64,000 nt of DNA from Vesta saturnalis (GCA_036346205.1 JARFJB010001946.1:1414501-1478500); one strand, 5' to 3'. Shown: positions 29,640-40,440, numbered from the stretch's first letter. Notes: generated by a model from the sequence alone, not told the origin. A program made the numbers and translations.

Positions 29640-30132
29640 CTATAAGAAGGAACTGGGGATGGTCATCCTCCTTTTCACAGCTTATGCGTGGTAACGAGGA
29701 AAAGGATTATCTCGATTCATTAGCACTTTTATTACGCTGGTTGCCAACAGCGCCCAGTTCAGAGGATGGGTCCTCTATTATATTATTGGACAAAATCATA
29801 AGATTCCCACGAGTACGCTCGGTAATAAAATCCACATCAGCAGAGCCGGCTTACTGAAGCAAGGCTAGTTATCTCCAGGGATCGCCTGGTACCTGGAAGA
29901 CACCGCTAAAGGCCAAGTGACGTGTGGCCATCCATCCCTCTGCACGGTACGTATGACTCTTTGGATTACGCCTTTTTCCGGAGTAAGATCTCCACTACAT
30001 GAAACAAAAGACAGAGGACTAGAACCACCAAAAGGAGACAACACAAACGACCTGAGATATCTGAGCTTCACCACTGCTGGAGACAATGGCTACTGAGCCC
30101 CCCCCCCCCGCGACAAGGTGTATCCCATGGGG
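29640..30132 (-). other. 5' untranslated region of I-3
   Basis: Non-coding leader with 'aagaaggaactggggatgg' next to ORF1 and a C-run at 30097-30109, ending 'cccatgggggg' at the junction with the I-4 tail. Confidence 0.6.
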
Positions 30133-30263
30133 GGGTATTATTATTATAATTTTTTTTTGTTGTTTTGGTGTCAGCTGCTTAGGCTATTAGCCATCATTAT
30201 GTTTATAACGATTTGATCAAATTTGTTTCAAATAAATATATTAATTTTCTCACACAACTAATA

Positions 30264-30491
30264 TTATATGACAGTACTATTGACAGGTTTTGATTCAACT
30301 GATATTTTTCTCTTATATTTCGATATTCGATATTGTTGACATTCTATCAATACGTGGGTTACTGTTAACGTTTTATCACATACGACACATTTCTTTGGTG
30401 GTAAATTGGCTAGTATGTGTGAATGCGTAAGGTTTGTATGTCCAATCCTTAACCTTGTAAGAACCACTTCTTCCTTTCTTCTTAATTTCAT
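30264..30491 (-). pseudogene. I-4 ORF2 C-terminal zinc-finger domain
   Basis: It carries 'VLTRLRIGHTNLTHSHIL' and 'CVVCDKTLTVTHVLIECQQY', the standard C-x2-C...H-x4-C end of the group. The frame breaks just upstream into the RNase H remains. Confidence 0.78.
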
Positions 30492-31497
30492 GGTTCTGTT
30501 GAATTTTTTATTGCTTTTAACTGTATGTTATAGTTATTCCATTGTTGCTGCTATTCCATTTTTATTACCTTTGCGTAGTATGCTTTGTAATCGTGCACTC
30601 TTGTTGGGATATTTTTACATACATTTTCTTTGGTTGCTCCTTTTGCAGCTTTATCGGCCCGGTCATTTCCCGTAATTCCGATGACTTGGTACCCATATTT
30701 TGTTGTTGTAAAATATGTGTATTTGTTCTAATCATATCGACAAGAGGTTCTACGTTGCCCGTACAAGGTTTCTTTATGCGCTCTAGAGTACTTAAGGGGT
30801 CTGTTCACACTATGAATTTGTTCTTATCACTGAATCGGCAGTATAGTACAACTTGCCCATACTGCATAAGTTTTAGCAGTGAAAACTGACGTTGAGGGAC
30901 TTAATGTCCACTTATAAGAGGGCCCATTTGTATAAAAGGCGCAGGCTGTACCATCGGATGTTTTTGAACCGTTGTGAAAATACTTTGATACTCCCTGAAT
31001 TCATTTATAATTTGAGCATACATAGAACTGTATGTATCATTTGGTGGTTCTTGTTTGCGTTGACTACTCAGGTTTAATACAAAAGAGATATTATTCGTTT
31101 CCCAAGGAAGATGCTCTGATGGTGCTTGACTACAAAATTTATATGTTGTGATGTCCAGTTCTTGTATAGCGCGGAAAAATGACGGATTTGTTATGGTAGG
31201 CCTACCCGTATACGTCTCCAGTAGTTCTTGTGTTATGATATTAAGATTAAGATGATTCGGGACAGACATTATTTTAGCACAGTAGTTTTGCAGCAACTTT
31301 TTTCTTCTCAATTTCAGGCACGGGACTCCTGATTCACAGAAAATCGACAATAGTGGGCTAGTGCGATATACACCAATAGCCAGACGTAACCCGTTTGAAT
31401 GTATTTCGTCTAATACGTTCATATTATAATTTATTGTAGAAGAATAAGCTACATTTCCATAGTCCATTACAGACATAACGAATGCCTTGTAAAACAT
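30492..31497 (-). pseudogene. I-4 reverse transcriptase thumb, connector and decayed RNase H
   Basis: The frame at 31497-30901 has 'AFVMSVMDYGNVAYSSTI', 'IFCESGVPCLKLRRKKLL' and 'EHLPWETNNISFVL'. In another frame the RNase H opens 'FHNGSKTSDGTACAFY' at about 30965, with Asn for the catalytic Asp. The rest of the RNase H (30.5-30.9 kb) is in fragments, including a 'SVITGNDRADKAAK'-like piece near 30660. Confidence 0.7.
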
Positions 31498-31613
31498 TAT
31501 TAATGATTGTCTGCTTGAACCCCATCTGATATGTAATGAACACCTGATTAAGTTAATTCGTTTTTTACATTTATTTGCTTCTTAGTGAATGTGGTCCCGA
31601 AAAAAGAGTTTTT

Positions 31614-32579
31614 TTAATCAAAAATTATACCCAGTACTTTGGCGGCCTCCAGGTTTTCAATCTGGGCATTTTTTATGTATAATTTAGGATTACAGTGCTC
31701 GCTTTTTAACCTACAAGAACGTATTGCTTTACATTTAGTTTCTGACATTCGAAAACCTATTATGGCTACTGTAGACTCTAATTCATTTATTGCACTTTGT
31801 AGCGTTTTGTCCACAATTTCCATGTCTTTATGTTGACAGTATATTATCAAGTCATCTGCATACATACTTGTTTGCACAGGTAACGGGATGGATTCTATGA
31901 CCTTGTTAACCGCTATTATAAACAACGTGGTACTTAAGACTGGCCCTTTAGGAATTCCATACTCTACTTCGTAGTTATTTGACAGCACATTTCCAACTCT
32001 AACTCTAAATATACGATTTGCAATAAATGTTTAATAAAGGTTGGTAATTCTCCTATGAAATTCCAGTCATGCAATGTTCGTACTACATTACACTTCCATG
32101 TAAGGCTTTTTCGATGTCAAATTTAACTGCAATCGTATGCTCTCTGCTCAAGAACCCGTGTTGTATGTAACTTTCCAGGTGAATAGGTAGATCCGTTGTT
32201 GAGTGCAACCTGCGGAGTCCGGTTTGAAACTTCGAAATCAGTTTCTCTTTTCTAAAACCCAAATCAGACGTTCATTGACCATCTTTTCCATTATTTTGCT
32301 CATGGTGCATGTAAGTGATATGGATCTGTAATCACTAGCTTGAGTAGCATTTTGTTGCTTTTTTGGAATAGGAATAATAATCGCATTTCTCCGTGTGTTC
32401 GGATATTTCCTTGAGTTATAAATTTCATTATAAATATCTAACAGTATGGAATTTATTTTTTGTGGGAGGTTGTTTAGCGTGTCATAAGTTATATTGTCAT
32501 GACCAGGCGACGAGTTGTTAGATTTCTGTAATGCTTGTTCTAGTTTGTCCATAGCAAAAGGCTTATTGTACGTTTGCAT
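31614..32579 (-). pseudogene. I-4 reverse transcriptase
   Basis: The early part (32579-32238) has 'NSSPGHDNITYDTLNNL', 'IIPIPKKQQN', 'ASDYRSISLTCTMSKIMEK' and the start of the fingers. The part with the first catalytic Asp lies in broken frames at 32.0-32.2 kb. The late part (31988-31614) has 'YGIPKGPVLSTTLFIIAVN', where PQG is PKG, and 'SMYADDLIIYCQ' with the catalytic Asp pair. At least three frame breaks are present. Confidence 0.75.
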
Positions 32580-33942
32580 ATCCGTCGTTCCAAAATTTAT
32601 GTCATATTCTTCTTCTTGTTTTATATGTTTGAATGTTTGGCTGTAATTGTTTGTGCTACCTATTTTATGGAATTCGAGAGCGAACAGTTCTGCTACATCG
32701 GTTTTTAGTACTTAAAGTGCGATTATCTGGAGTGTTTATACATCTTATAGGTCGATATGTTTGTTTACCAATTATCGCTATTGCCTTACCCAGTACTTGA
32801 GTCGCTGCGCTTTGTGGTGTTATTGTCGATACAAAATTTTCCCAAGTGGCTTGTTTGTGTTTTAAAATCATACCCCTAGCTTGTGCACACATTTCTTTGA
32901 AGTTAATTAAGTTAGCAATGGTAGTATTTTTTTGAATAGGTTAAATGCCCTTTTTTATCTGTTATTCCTTTTTTGACTTCCGGATTTCACCAGGGGACGA
33001 TTCGTGGTTTTATTTTTCCGCTAGTTTGTGGTATGTGTTTGTTATCTGCATGTATTATATTACTTGTTAGGTGCAGTATTCTTTCTTCTGAATTTTGGCC
33101 TTAGTTATCCTGATATGTACTAAAGCTACGAGCATATTCCTCCCAGTTCGCTAATCCACTTTTCCACCTTTGTTGGGTGCATTCTTCCACAGATGGTGTT
33201 GATGTGGATATTATTATAGGACAGTGATCACTTTGACAAAATTCCTCATGCACATACCAGTTTAAGCTTAGCGCGATTCGCGGAGAAGCCATTGTTAGGT
33301 CAATTGCAGAAAAGCTTCCTGACATGGAACTGAAGTGCGTACTTTCACCTGAGTTTAATAACACAAGATCATTATCGTTAATAAAATCTTCTATAATCCG
33401 CCCTCTTCAGTCTGTCTTTATGCACCCCCATACTTTCGAATGATCGTTGAAATCACCTAACATTATTACTGGGGATGGAAGTTGCGCTAGTACGTGTTCA
33501 ATATCTTGTATCTGCCAGTTAAAGATTTGGTAAATAAATATTGCATATTGTTACCTTTATTGGAAACTCAATTCTAACTGCAATACAATGAAGATTCGTA
33601 TTTACATTTAGCACGCTTGCAGGTATGTTAGTTTGTATGAATGTTATTACTCGTCCACTAGCTTTTTCGTTTTCCGTATAGTTTTTATTAAATGAGGTGT
33701 AACCCTTAAGTGCAAACCTTTAATTGTTTTTTAAGTGTGTCTTATATACAGACACAAAATGGTTTGTATTTAACCATTAATAATTTTAGTTCGCAATAAT
33801 GTTTACGTATTTCATTGCAATTCCGTTGCAAATTTTTTTCAAAATCCATGATTAAAATGGTAAAAATATATAAATAAGCTTGGGCAATGACAAATAGAAA
33901 TAAATAATGGTGTATAAATACAGTGACAACACAGACATACAT
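32580..33942 (-). pseudogene. I-4 APE-type endonuclease and linker
   Basis: The ORF2 start lies in the frame 33942-33742 with 'NLQRNCNEIRKHYCELKLL' and 'YKPFCVCI', equivalent to the 'ILQWNCRG' opening of I-2. Later pieces include 'INDNDLVLLNSGE' and 'EFCQSDHCPIIIS' (S-D-H intact) in and around 33364-33101, and the linker with 'MILKHKQATWENFVSTI' in 32892-32665. Many frame breaks. Confidence 0.7.
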
Positions 33943-33993
33943 GTTTTAATAAATAGATAATATGAGTAATAAATAGTACACAAATGTATGAGG

Positions 33994-34017
33994 ACGTACA
34001 CATTGTAATATCACAGA
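33994..34017. repeat. Left copy of a 24 bp target-site duplication
   Basis: 'acgtacacattgtaatatca' plus 'caga' is identical to 35797-35820. In I-2 the same place between ORF1 and ORF2 has one such 'aatatcacag' block followed directly by the ORF1 end, which supports a simple insertion here. Confidence 0.85.
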
Positions 34018-35796
34018 GTGCACAAATGTTTTGTAATGCGCTCCCTTCGTTTAGGTGCTAAATTTATATTGCGCCCTTCTGGTTTGGTAACCCAACGCGG
34101 TTTTATTTTGCCTCGACTTTGCTCAATCGGGTTTATTTTATAAACGGGGTGTGATTCGTAGTAAGTACTGGATGGGCTTGACACTGTAACCTTAAATAAA
34201 ATCCGTAAAGCATTTTTAACACGTATATTCAACAAATATTTACAATAAATAAAATAAACGGTATCTAACAAAATATGTATGTGAGAACTCCCTGGTCCGG
34301 GTCCTGGCGTCACTGGGTGCGAAGTCGCTTCTGTGAACAAAAGATAGTCTTTTTAATCTATTCCTTACCTAAGAGGCAAAGTTTAGGTTACGGTTCTGCA
34401 TGTACAGTAGCGCGAGCGTTATCCTTGATACAGTGGTTGATCGGAGCGCCAGCGCAATGAACTCGAATCGTTGAGAAAATCGATATCGTGCTTAGACTTT
34501 AGTAACTCTGGAGCGCTGAAGCAAGGATGTCCTACTCCCGGGAAATAATATACGCGAAATGCGCGTCTGCAAACGCGAGATCTCGGGCCGGTCTTTCTCT
34601 AATTATAACCGGTTTAATGTAGGCAATTAGATTATTTATCTAACTAAATTAATTACCGATCTCTATACTAAGTTTAATTATTTATAATTAATCAAGGGAA
34701 CAAAATACTTAATATTAACACTACTCTAATAGGTTTACGTAAAGATAGAATAATCTACGTACTCTCTAATTTATTTACAAACGTTCTCGCACCAGGTATT
34801 TACGATGGTTAGGTGGACTACCAATTTATCTACAAATTTATACAACAGGTTATGGAGGTACTCTTCTGCGATTCACAGACACTGTGTATGGTTATTGTGT
34901 TTGTCTGTAGGTAGTGTATGAGTTTCGAGCGGAATTTCAGTAATGCGCAGAAGACGTAGGCGATGGCCTGTCTTTACTGGATATACTAAGAGAAAGGTCG
35001 TAGGTCTTTACAGCCCTGTAACAACCCTTCACCCTCAGGTACTTTGTAAGATACGTCGGGGGCTACCCCTGCGTTCCTCTAGGTGTACTTTGTATTGGCG
35101 AGTTCCGTCGGGGGCTACCCCTGCGTTCCTCTAGGTGTACTTTGTGGTGGCGAGTGACGATGGGATCTACCCTTCGTGCTACTCTAGGTGTTAGTGTACT
35201 TTGTATTGGCGAGTTCCGTCGGGGGCTACCCCTGCGTTACTCTAGGTGTATGTGGTATAACTCCTGGAGGCTCAGCCCGGAATTATTTACGGTCTGTAGT
35301 GTTTGAGTGTAAATTGTTAGATTGTATAACTTTACAACTTACGTGTCTATCAATAGCAGTACAGAATTGAACTTTAGGTTGCCCGGTGCGTCGTGGTGCG
35401 CGTTATCGCCAGATCGCGAAGGACTCTTCGTCGGTGAACAACAGGTCGGTGCTTACACTAAGCAAACGGAGCGGCTGCGGCTACTGGTTTCTGGAACGGC
35501 TTGACTTGAATCTACTGAGATTCATCTCTCCTATATTATGCGCGTCGCGAGTTTATAAAGGTGCATCTGTGGGCGGTTTCGCGGCTACCGTGCGGGGGAT
35601 GCCGTTATGCGATTGGTTAAAATCGTTCTGACGTGCAGAAACTTACGGTTTCTTAGAAATACACGTCAGCGGTGATGAATAAATTATTTGTTGTGCAATA
35701 TCGCGTAAACTTATGAAATCTTACATACAGGATGGTCCGCACCTAATTTATTCTAAAACACATACGTACAGGACGCTGGTTCTTTACAGTTTAAGA
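34018..35796. mobile_element. 1.78 kb insertion in I-4, family not recognised
   Basis: It is flanked by identical 24 bp repeats. It contains no long frame and no reverse transcriptase or transposase motif. One minus-strand frame at 34340-34011 ('KIKPRWVTKPEGRNI') ends at its left edge and is not recognised. On the plus strand a 'tggcgtcactgggtgcg' at about 34310 looks like a tRNA-primer site next to an LTR end, and on the minus strand 'cctttataaactcgc' at about 35565 looks like a TATA region. Neither is decisive. A four-fold 52 bp tandem repeat lies inside. The duplication is too long for an ordinary LTR or cut-and-paste element and fits target-primed retrotransposition. Confidence 0.6.
35039..35250. 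repeat. 52 bp tandem repeat, about four units
   Basis: Units begin 'gtactttgtattggcgagtt' and contain 'cgtcgggggctacccctgcg' and 'ctctaggt'. Two units are nearly identical, and the third is diverged ('gatgggatctacccttcgtg'). They lie within the insertion in I-4. Confidence 0.85.
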
Positions 35797-35820
35797 ACGT
35801 ACACATTGTAATATCACAGA
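35797..35820. repeat. Right copy of the 24 bp target-site duplication
   Basis: Identical to 33994-34017; the I-4 sequence resumes directly after it with the end of ORF1. Confidence 0.85.
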
Positions 35821-35849
35821 CGTTATAACTCGGTATCATCATCCGCGGC

Positions 35850-36600
35850 CTTCCGACTACGAGGCTTACCTTTCGGCTAACCTTTTTCTTTTTTTTTAGT
35901 GAAGCAGTTTAACTGCTTCGTCTACGTCTTCATCACAAGTTGGTGACAAAGGCGCAGTTAGAATTGGATCCCTTTTTCTTTTCTCTGGCAATACTTCGGT
36001 TTCCATCGGTATACCAGAAGAGGGCAAATTACCTTCTTTCGTCAAGTTAGTACTTGACTCCTTTCTTTCTACTATAGGTGGTTCTTTTTTATTATCAATG
36101 ACTATATTAATTGATTCCTTCATTGTAGAGATTATTAAGGGAACTAATGTTTTTGCAAATTCGTTAACATTAAAGTTCTTAGTAGTATCTGAATGATTAA
36201 CCACACTGGCGAAAGAAGTTCTTTTAGGGGTTGTAGCCAATATTTCTTTGCGAGCTTCTAAGTAAGACATTCGGTTCTTTGTTTTTAGTTCTTGTATTGC
36301 CGTTTCTTCGATGTATTTTGGACAAACTTTAGCTCGCGCGTTGTGGATTCCATTGCAGTTTACACACGAAATGGGTTTGTCACAAGGGCTTCCTAGATGC
36401 GGTGGGTTTCCACAAACGCAAGTTTCTGCATTTTTGCACGTCGCTGAGGAATGTCCGTATAATTGGCATTTAACACATCGAAGTGGCCCGGAATATATAA
36501 TCTTACAGGTAAGTAATGAATTGCAATTTTTACCTTTTCGGGTAGTTTCTGGCTACAAAACGTCAAAATTACACTAGCAATATCCACTATTTTGCCTCCT
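35850..36600 (-). pseudogene. I-4 ORF1
   Basis: The upstream part (36587-36393 and overlapping frames) holds 'VKIAIHYLPVRLYIPG' and the Cys pairs of the zinc knuckles in the frame of the plus-strand text around 36380-36480. After a frame change the part 36270-35896 has 'MSYLEARKEILATTPKRTS', 'FAKTLVPLIISTMKE' and an acidic-basic tail. The end (about 35850) is Lys/Arg-rich. It aligns block by block with ORF1 of I-2. Confidence 0.7.
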
Positions 36601-36649
36601 TTTCTCGTTGTTATTCGTGGATATGGATATGAAATGGGTTTACTCGGTC

Positions 36650-36944
36650 AAAATTTCCTGTATTCAACCTCTTAATAAGAAGGAACAGAGGGGAACTCTC
36701 CTTAAGGGTTTTATCATGTTGTTCCTTATCAACGTCTCGCATAACCGTTGTCGCGCTAGGGCCGTCTTCAGTCTCAGTAGATTTTACATGCTCGGTGGCC
36801 TAGTTTCCTACCACAGACGCCGAGCAGCCGCTTGATAGCGGTCGGGTGAGGCCTGCCCGCTCCGCCTCGCTCCCGACCTGTACTGGGGACAATCCGAACC
36901 CCTGCACCGTAAAATGTTGGCGCTCCGAAGGGCTCGAATAGTTG
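36650..36944 (-). other. 5' untranslated region of I-4
   Basis: The leader carries 'ttaataagaaggaacagagg' (36671) and a GC-rich start 'gctccgcctcgctcccgacc' near 36865. It joins I-5 at about 36944 without a tail, so the exact boundary is uncertain. Confidence 0.5.
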
Positions 36945-37399
36945 TTGCTTTTTAAATTTGAGATGTTGTTTATATTATTGTGAATTTTTTGTATTACAGG
37001 GTTTTGACAGTTGTAGCTATTTATCTCTAGTAGAGCGGACATCGAATCTGTGCATACTATGCAATTTTTATTTACGACTAATTCACAGTACGTTATCGCC
37101 CTTCTGATAGCGTGTAGTTCTGCAGGGTATATACAATTGTATTTTTCTAATTTCCGTTTGAAGGATGCGCCATCTACGTAGAATGCATATCCTGTTCCAG
37201 ACGGGGTTTTAGAACCGTCCGTAAATATTAATAAAGGGCTTGTATATTCTTGCAATATTTGATAGAATTTGTTTTTAATTTGTGGATTAGTGCTGTATTT
37301 GTTGAAAACTGTTAGGTCTAGCCGTGTTACGAAATCGGAGATTTGCCATGGTGGAATGTTGCAGAATACGTGTGCTATTTGTAAAGTTGGCATTTGCAA
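36945..37399 (-). pseudogene. I-5 RNase H, 3'-truncated but with intact active-site residues
   Basis: The frame has 'NIPPWQISDFVTRLDL', 'PLLIFTDGSKTPSGTGYAF' (first Asp), 'YPAELHAIRRAITYCE' (Glu) and 'CIVCTDSMSALLEIN' (second Asp). These are the best preserved RNase H residues in the stack. The frame continues to 36800 only because it reads through into the leader of I-4. The His/Asp C-terminal block is missing. Confidence 0.8.
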
Positions 37400-37465
37400 A
37401 GAGTTTCTATACTCCTTTGCACAAACGCATAGTTGACGAGTAACAGTTGGTTTTTCTGCATATCG

Positions 37466-37880
37466 TTAGATGCGTTGCTCATTACTAAAAATGTCGGTGT
37501 TTTTATATTGCGCTTTGGAGTTTACATTTATTTCGTATTTTAGGACGACGTTTTGTCTCCGGAACGATAATGGCATAATACCTGATTCGAACTGTAGGCT
37601 TGACGAAAGACTAGGTCTAAATGCACCAGTAATGTATGGAAGTGCATTGCATTGAATAGAGTCTAACATTTTCAATCTTGATGGTCTTGCCGCGTCGTAA
37701 ATACCGCAACCGTAATCTATTCGGGATAGAACTAACGTGTTATATAAGTTGGCAAGTATCTCGCGGCATGAACCCCAGTTGATGTTAGACATGCATTTTA
37801 TGACATTCAACGCTTGCTTGGCTTTTGTGGCGGTTTCATCTATTTGTTTTCGGTATGACCAAGGACTATCGAAGTGGAAC
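37466..37880 (-). pseudogene. I-5 reverse transcriptase thumb and connector
   Basis: It carries 'LGFHFDSPWSYRKQIDE' (upstream of the first Met), 'LYNTLVLSRIDYGCGIYDA' and 'FESGIMPLSFRRQNVVLKY', the usual connector blocks of the group. It is separated from the RNase H frame by a break near 37450. Confidence 0.75.
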
Positions 37881-37883
37881 CCT

Positions 37884-37951
37884 AAAAATTTTACCGAGTT
37901 TTCACATTTAATTCTGTTACCTATTAAATGTGAAAACTCGCTAAAGTTTTT
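37884..37951. repeat. Inverted duplication at the 5' end of I-5
   Basis: 'cgagttttcacatttaat' (37895-37912) and its exact reverse complement (37923-37940) are separated by ten bases. The arms extend outward with one mismatch and one G-T pair to about 29 bases each. The inner arm is coding sequence of I-5; the outer arm has no other explanation and abuts the tail of I-6. Confidence 0.9.
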
Positions 37952-38055
37952 TAATATTATTATTATTATTATTATTGTTATTTTCTTTTTTTTTTTTCTT
38001 CCTATTCGCGCGTCAGCTGCTTTGCCTACTAGTGCCCAAGATCTGTCCTAGTCCG

Positions 38056-38313
38056 TTAAATATCATCAAATAACCTAATGTATCTTAAGAAGTCGATAAC
38101 CTTTTTCTCATATCTTGTATTAAGTGTCAAACATTGAGCTATTTCATTTGAGATTCCGAATTGGTTCCGTATATTACTATATGCTTCACATTCGCATAAG
38201 AAATGTTTCACTGTAAGAATATTCCGACATTGTTCACATTGTTTTTGCCTAGTTCTTACTAGCACATAAGAAGACGTTAACCTTGTATGTCCTATTCTCA
38301 ATCTCGTAAGCAC
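38056..38313 (-). pseudogene. I-6 ORF2 C-terminal zinc-finger domain
   Basis: It has 'MLTRLRIGHTRLTSSYVL' and 'CEQCRNILTVKHFLCECEAY', with a normal end ('VIDFLRYIRLFDDI'). The frame is intact within the domain. Confidence 0.8.
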
Positions 38314-38409
38314 TGATTGTTCCCTTCTTGTTAATGATAGATGGTATTCATACGTATTGATATCTGTCTTAATCTCCTTTAATTCGGCTGTGCAATTGTT
38401 CCATTCTCT

Positions 38410-39150
38410 TTACCAGACTTGTTTTATGTTAGCGTTTACGTCGATGAAGATGTCTTCGTATCGCGATGGTATACCTTGGCATGGCTCTAATTTTGTTGCT
38501 AGTTTGGCTGTTTTATCGACGATTTCATTACCCTTTATACCCGTATGGCTAGGTATCCATACGAACTTGACTATTTTAGTTTTGTTTCTTAGCCAGTAGA
38601 GTAAATTTGGTATGGTTTGTACGAGCGGATCTAGAGTGAAAAGGTCTGACATGCTTTTCAGCGCACTCATATAAAGAATATGTTACCATTGATATTTTAT
38701 TATTAATGTTTCCTTTTTTATAGGCGCGACACTCTAAATGGAGCTTTGAGGATCCACGGAGGAGTTTCGAGATTTGGAGTTTGGTACATATTTGAATATT
38801 TGGTAAGTTAATTTTATACTTTGCTATAGCTTATTTTATTCTTACTCTTAAGGGTGTGGAATAGTTGGTTTACTCTCATAGATAATGCCTGTTCTGTCGG
38901 GTGTGAATTCCTTTAAGGGATGAAACCTTTGTGTCCATATTTTCAAAGCGTACTTAATTATGTTTAAGTTTATTTGATATTTTAGTGGTAAAGCCCCGCT
39001 CGCACAACATATTGAGGAATATGGACTTGTACGGAAGGCTGCCGTGGCAATTCGTAGTCCTTCGAGTTGTACAGATTCCAGCTTCTTTAGATGTGTAGGC
39101 CTAGCTGCAGAGTAGATGGTACAACCATAATTTATTCTACTTTGTACTAC
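38410..39150 (-). pseudogene. I-6 thumb, connector and RNase H C-terminus
   Basis: Pieces read 'INYGCTIYSAARPTHLK' (about 39110), 'ALPLKYQIN' (about 38970) and, at 38670-38410, 'KFVWIPSHTGIKGNEIVDK', the His/Asp end of RNase H. The first RNase H blocks are missing between about 38700 and 38880. Confidence 0.65.
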
Positions 39151-40440
39151 TGTGTTATAGAATTTGTCCCGGTTTGCTTGGGCCCTTTCCTGGTTTTACT
39201 ATTGGGATGACAGTGGCTACCTTCCACGTGTTGGGATATATTCCTGTGCTGAATATTTGATTGTATACCTTTATTAGATACTTCTTGACTGTTATTGGCA
39301 GTTTTCATTAGATACGTAATTGAATCATGTCCAGGACTAATGTCTTTTGCTGTTTTGAGGGTTTCTTCTAGCTCACTCAGACTGAATCGTACATTATATT
39401 CTAGTTTGTAGTCTTCTTCAAAGGATATATCTTGCTTTTCTTGCTCCTCTTTGTATTCCCTAAATCTCTCTGAGTAGCTCCTGTCGTTGGATACTTCCAC
39501 GTAATAAGACGCCATTATCTCCGCCACCTCGCCAGTGTTGGTCACATACGCACCCCCAACCTTTGTTGTTGGTGGTTGAGTGGCCTGCGCCTTTCCTTTC
39601 ATCGCAGCAATCTTACTTCAAACCTCTTGAGCTGGCGCTCCAATTTTAATGTCGGTGATACACTTTCTCCATGACTGTTCCATTGCTTTACATTTCAGAG
39701 TATTTTCTTTATATCTATTGAATGCTCTTTTCTTTTCTTTCACAGCTGCAGCTACCTCCTCTGTCCACGAAAGGACCGAAGTTCTGTTCAAGGTGCCTTT
39801 CGTTTTTGAAACAGATTGTGTGGCTGCGTTTATTATCATAGTCATTAGATGCCTCACATTTTCGTCGACATCCTGGCCCATTTCTGGGATTCATGTTGCC
39901 TCTTCCTACGCTGTCCAATCCGCCTTCTGCATTTTCCACTTCTCCATCATTTTGGTTTGTTGCTGTATTTTAGGAAACGTAATCGCAATATAAATTAGCT
40001 AATGTGTTCCACTCTAGTCCCACCGCCAGGGAAGGGGTGGCGATTGGTACGTCCACTGCGCTAAACCTTCCAGTCCTAGACACGAGACGAGTGGGTACCC
40101 GTATTTAAAACTATTACATTATATGCGTCTATTACTTCCTCAAACTCACATCCTTTTTATCCGTTCGGCCCTTTTCTCATAACGAGCTGTGACAATTAAT
40201 ATCTCCTACCAACAATGTAGGTAGAGGGGTTTGCTTCGGCAGCCTGTGTAGATCTTGCATTGCCCATGTTTGGTCTGGTAGGTATAGATTGAATATTGAC
40301 ATATCTACTGGTGTTTTGACTCTAACAACTGTTGCCTGTAGATTTTTTACCACATCTAATTTTTTTTGTGGTAGGTTGTTGCAGATGAGGGTGGTTACTC
40401 CCCCTTAGATGAAGTTTCTCGATTCAAATATAAATAATTT
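39147..40440 (-). pseudogene. I-6 endonuclease remains, linker and truncated reverse transcriptase start
   Basis: The frame 39602-39147 has 'NTGEVAEIMASYYVEVS', 'SELEETLKTAKDISPGHDS' and then loses register. At about 39180 'KPGKGP' from the start of the polymerase joins directly to the thumb, so motifs A to C are deleted. The frame 39881-39618 has the linker ('WTEEVAAAVKEKKRAFN'). Around 40190-40340 a decayed endonuclease with 'ILVGDIN'-like and 'MSIFNLYLPDQTWA'-like blocks can be read. Confidence 0.65.

Larger units (their letters stand above)
25263..30132 (-). mobile_element. I-like non-LTR element I-3, near full length
   Basis: The minus strand reads 5' untranslated region (30132-29640), ORF1 (29630-29054, C-terminally shortened), ORF2 (about 28980-25390) and a tail (tattattattaat at 25265-25277 on the plus strand). 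It is about 4.9 kb. It sits head to tail between I-4 and I-2. Protein blocks differ clearly from I-2, so these are related but separate families. Confidence 0.8.
30133..36944 (-). mobile_element. I-like non-LTR element I-4, carrying a 1.8 kb insertion
   Basis: The minus strand reads 5' untranslated region (36944-36650), ORF1 (36600-35850), endonuclease start (33942), endonuclease and linker (33.7-32.6 kb), reverse transcriptase (32.6-31.6 kb), connector and RNase H (31.5-30.5 kb), C-terminal zinc finger (30.49-30.26 kb) and a tail at 30138-30150. The insertion at 34018-35796 with a 24 bp duplication separates ORF1 from ORF2. Without it the element is about 5 kb. Its 5' end runs into I-5 without a tail between. 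Confidence 0.78.
36945..37951 (-). mobile_element. I-like fragment I-5 (connector and RNase H)
   Basis: A truncated copy: it begins on its 5' side inside the reverse transcriptase thumb with an inverted duplication (37884-37951) and ends in RNase H where I-4 begins. It has lost both the polymerase core and the C-terminus. Confidence 0.75.

Noticed and set aside
34275..34460. A tRNA-primer-binding site proving an LTR element in the I-4 insertion
   Set aside because: The tggcg string alone is not decisive, the matching tRNA is not clear, and the 24 bp duplication argues against an LTR integrase; kept only as an alternative.
35039..35250. A CRISPR array or satellite monomer
   Set aside because: Contiguous 52 bp tandem units without spacers, and only about four copies.
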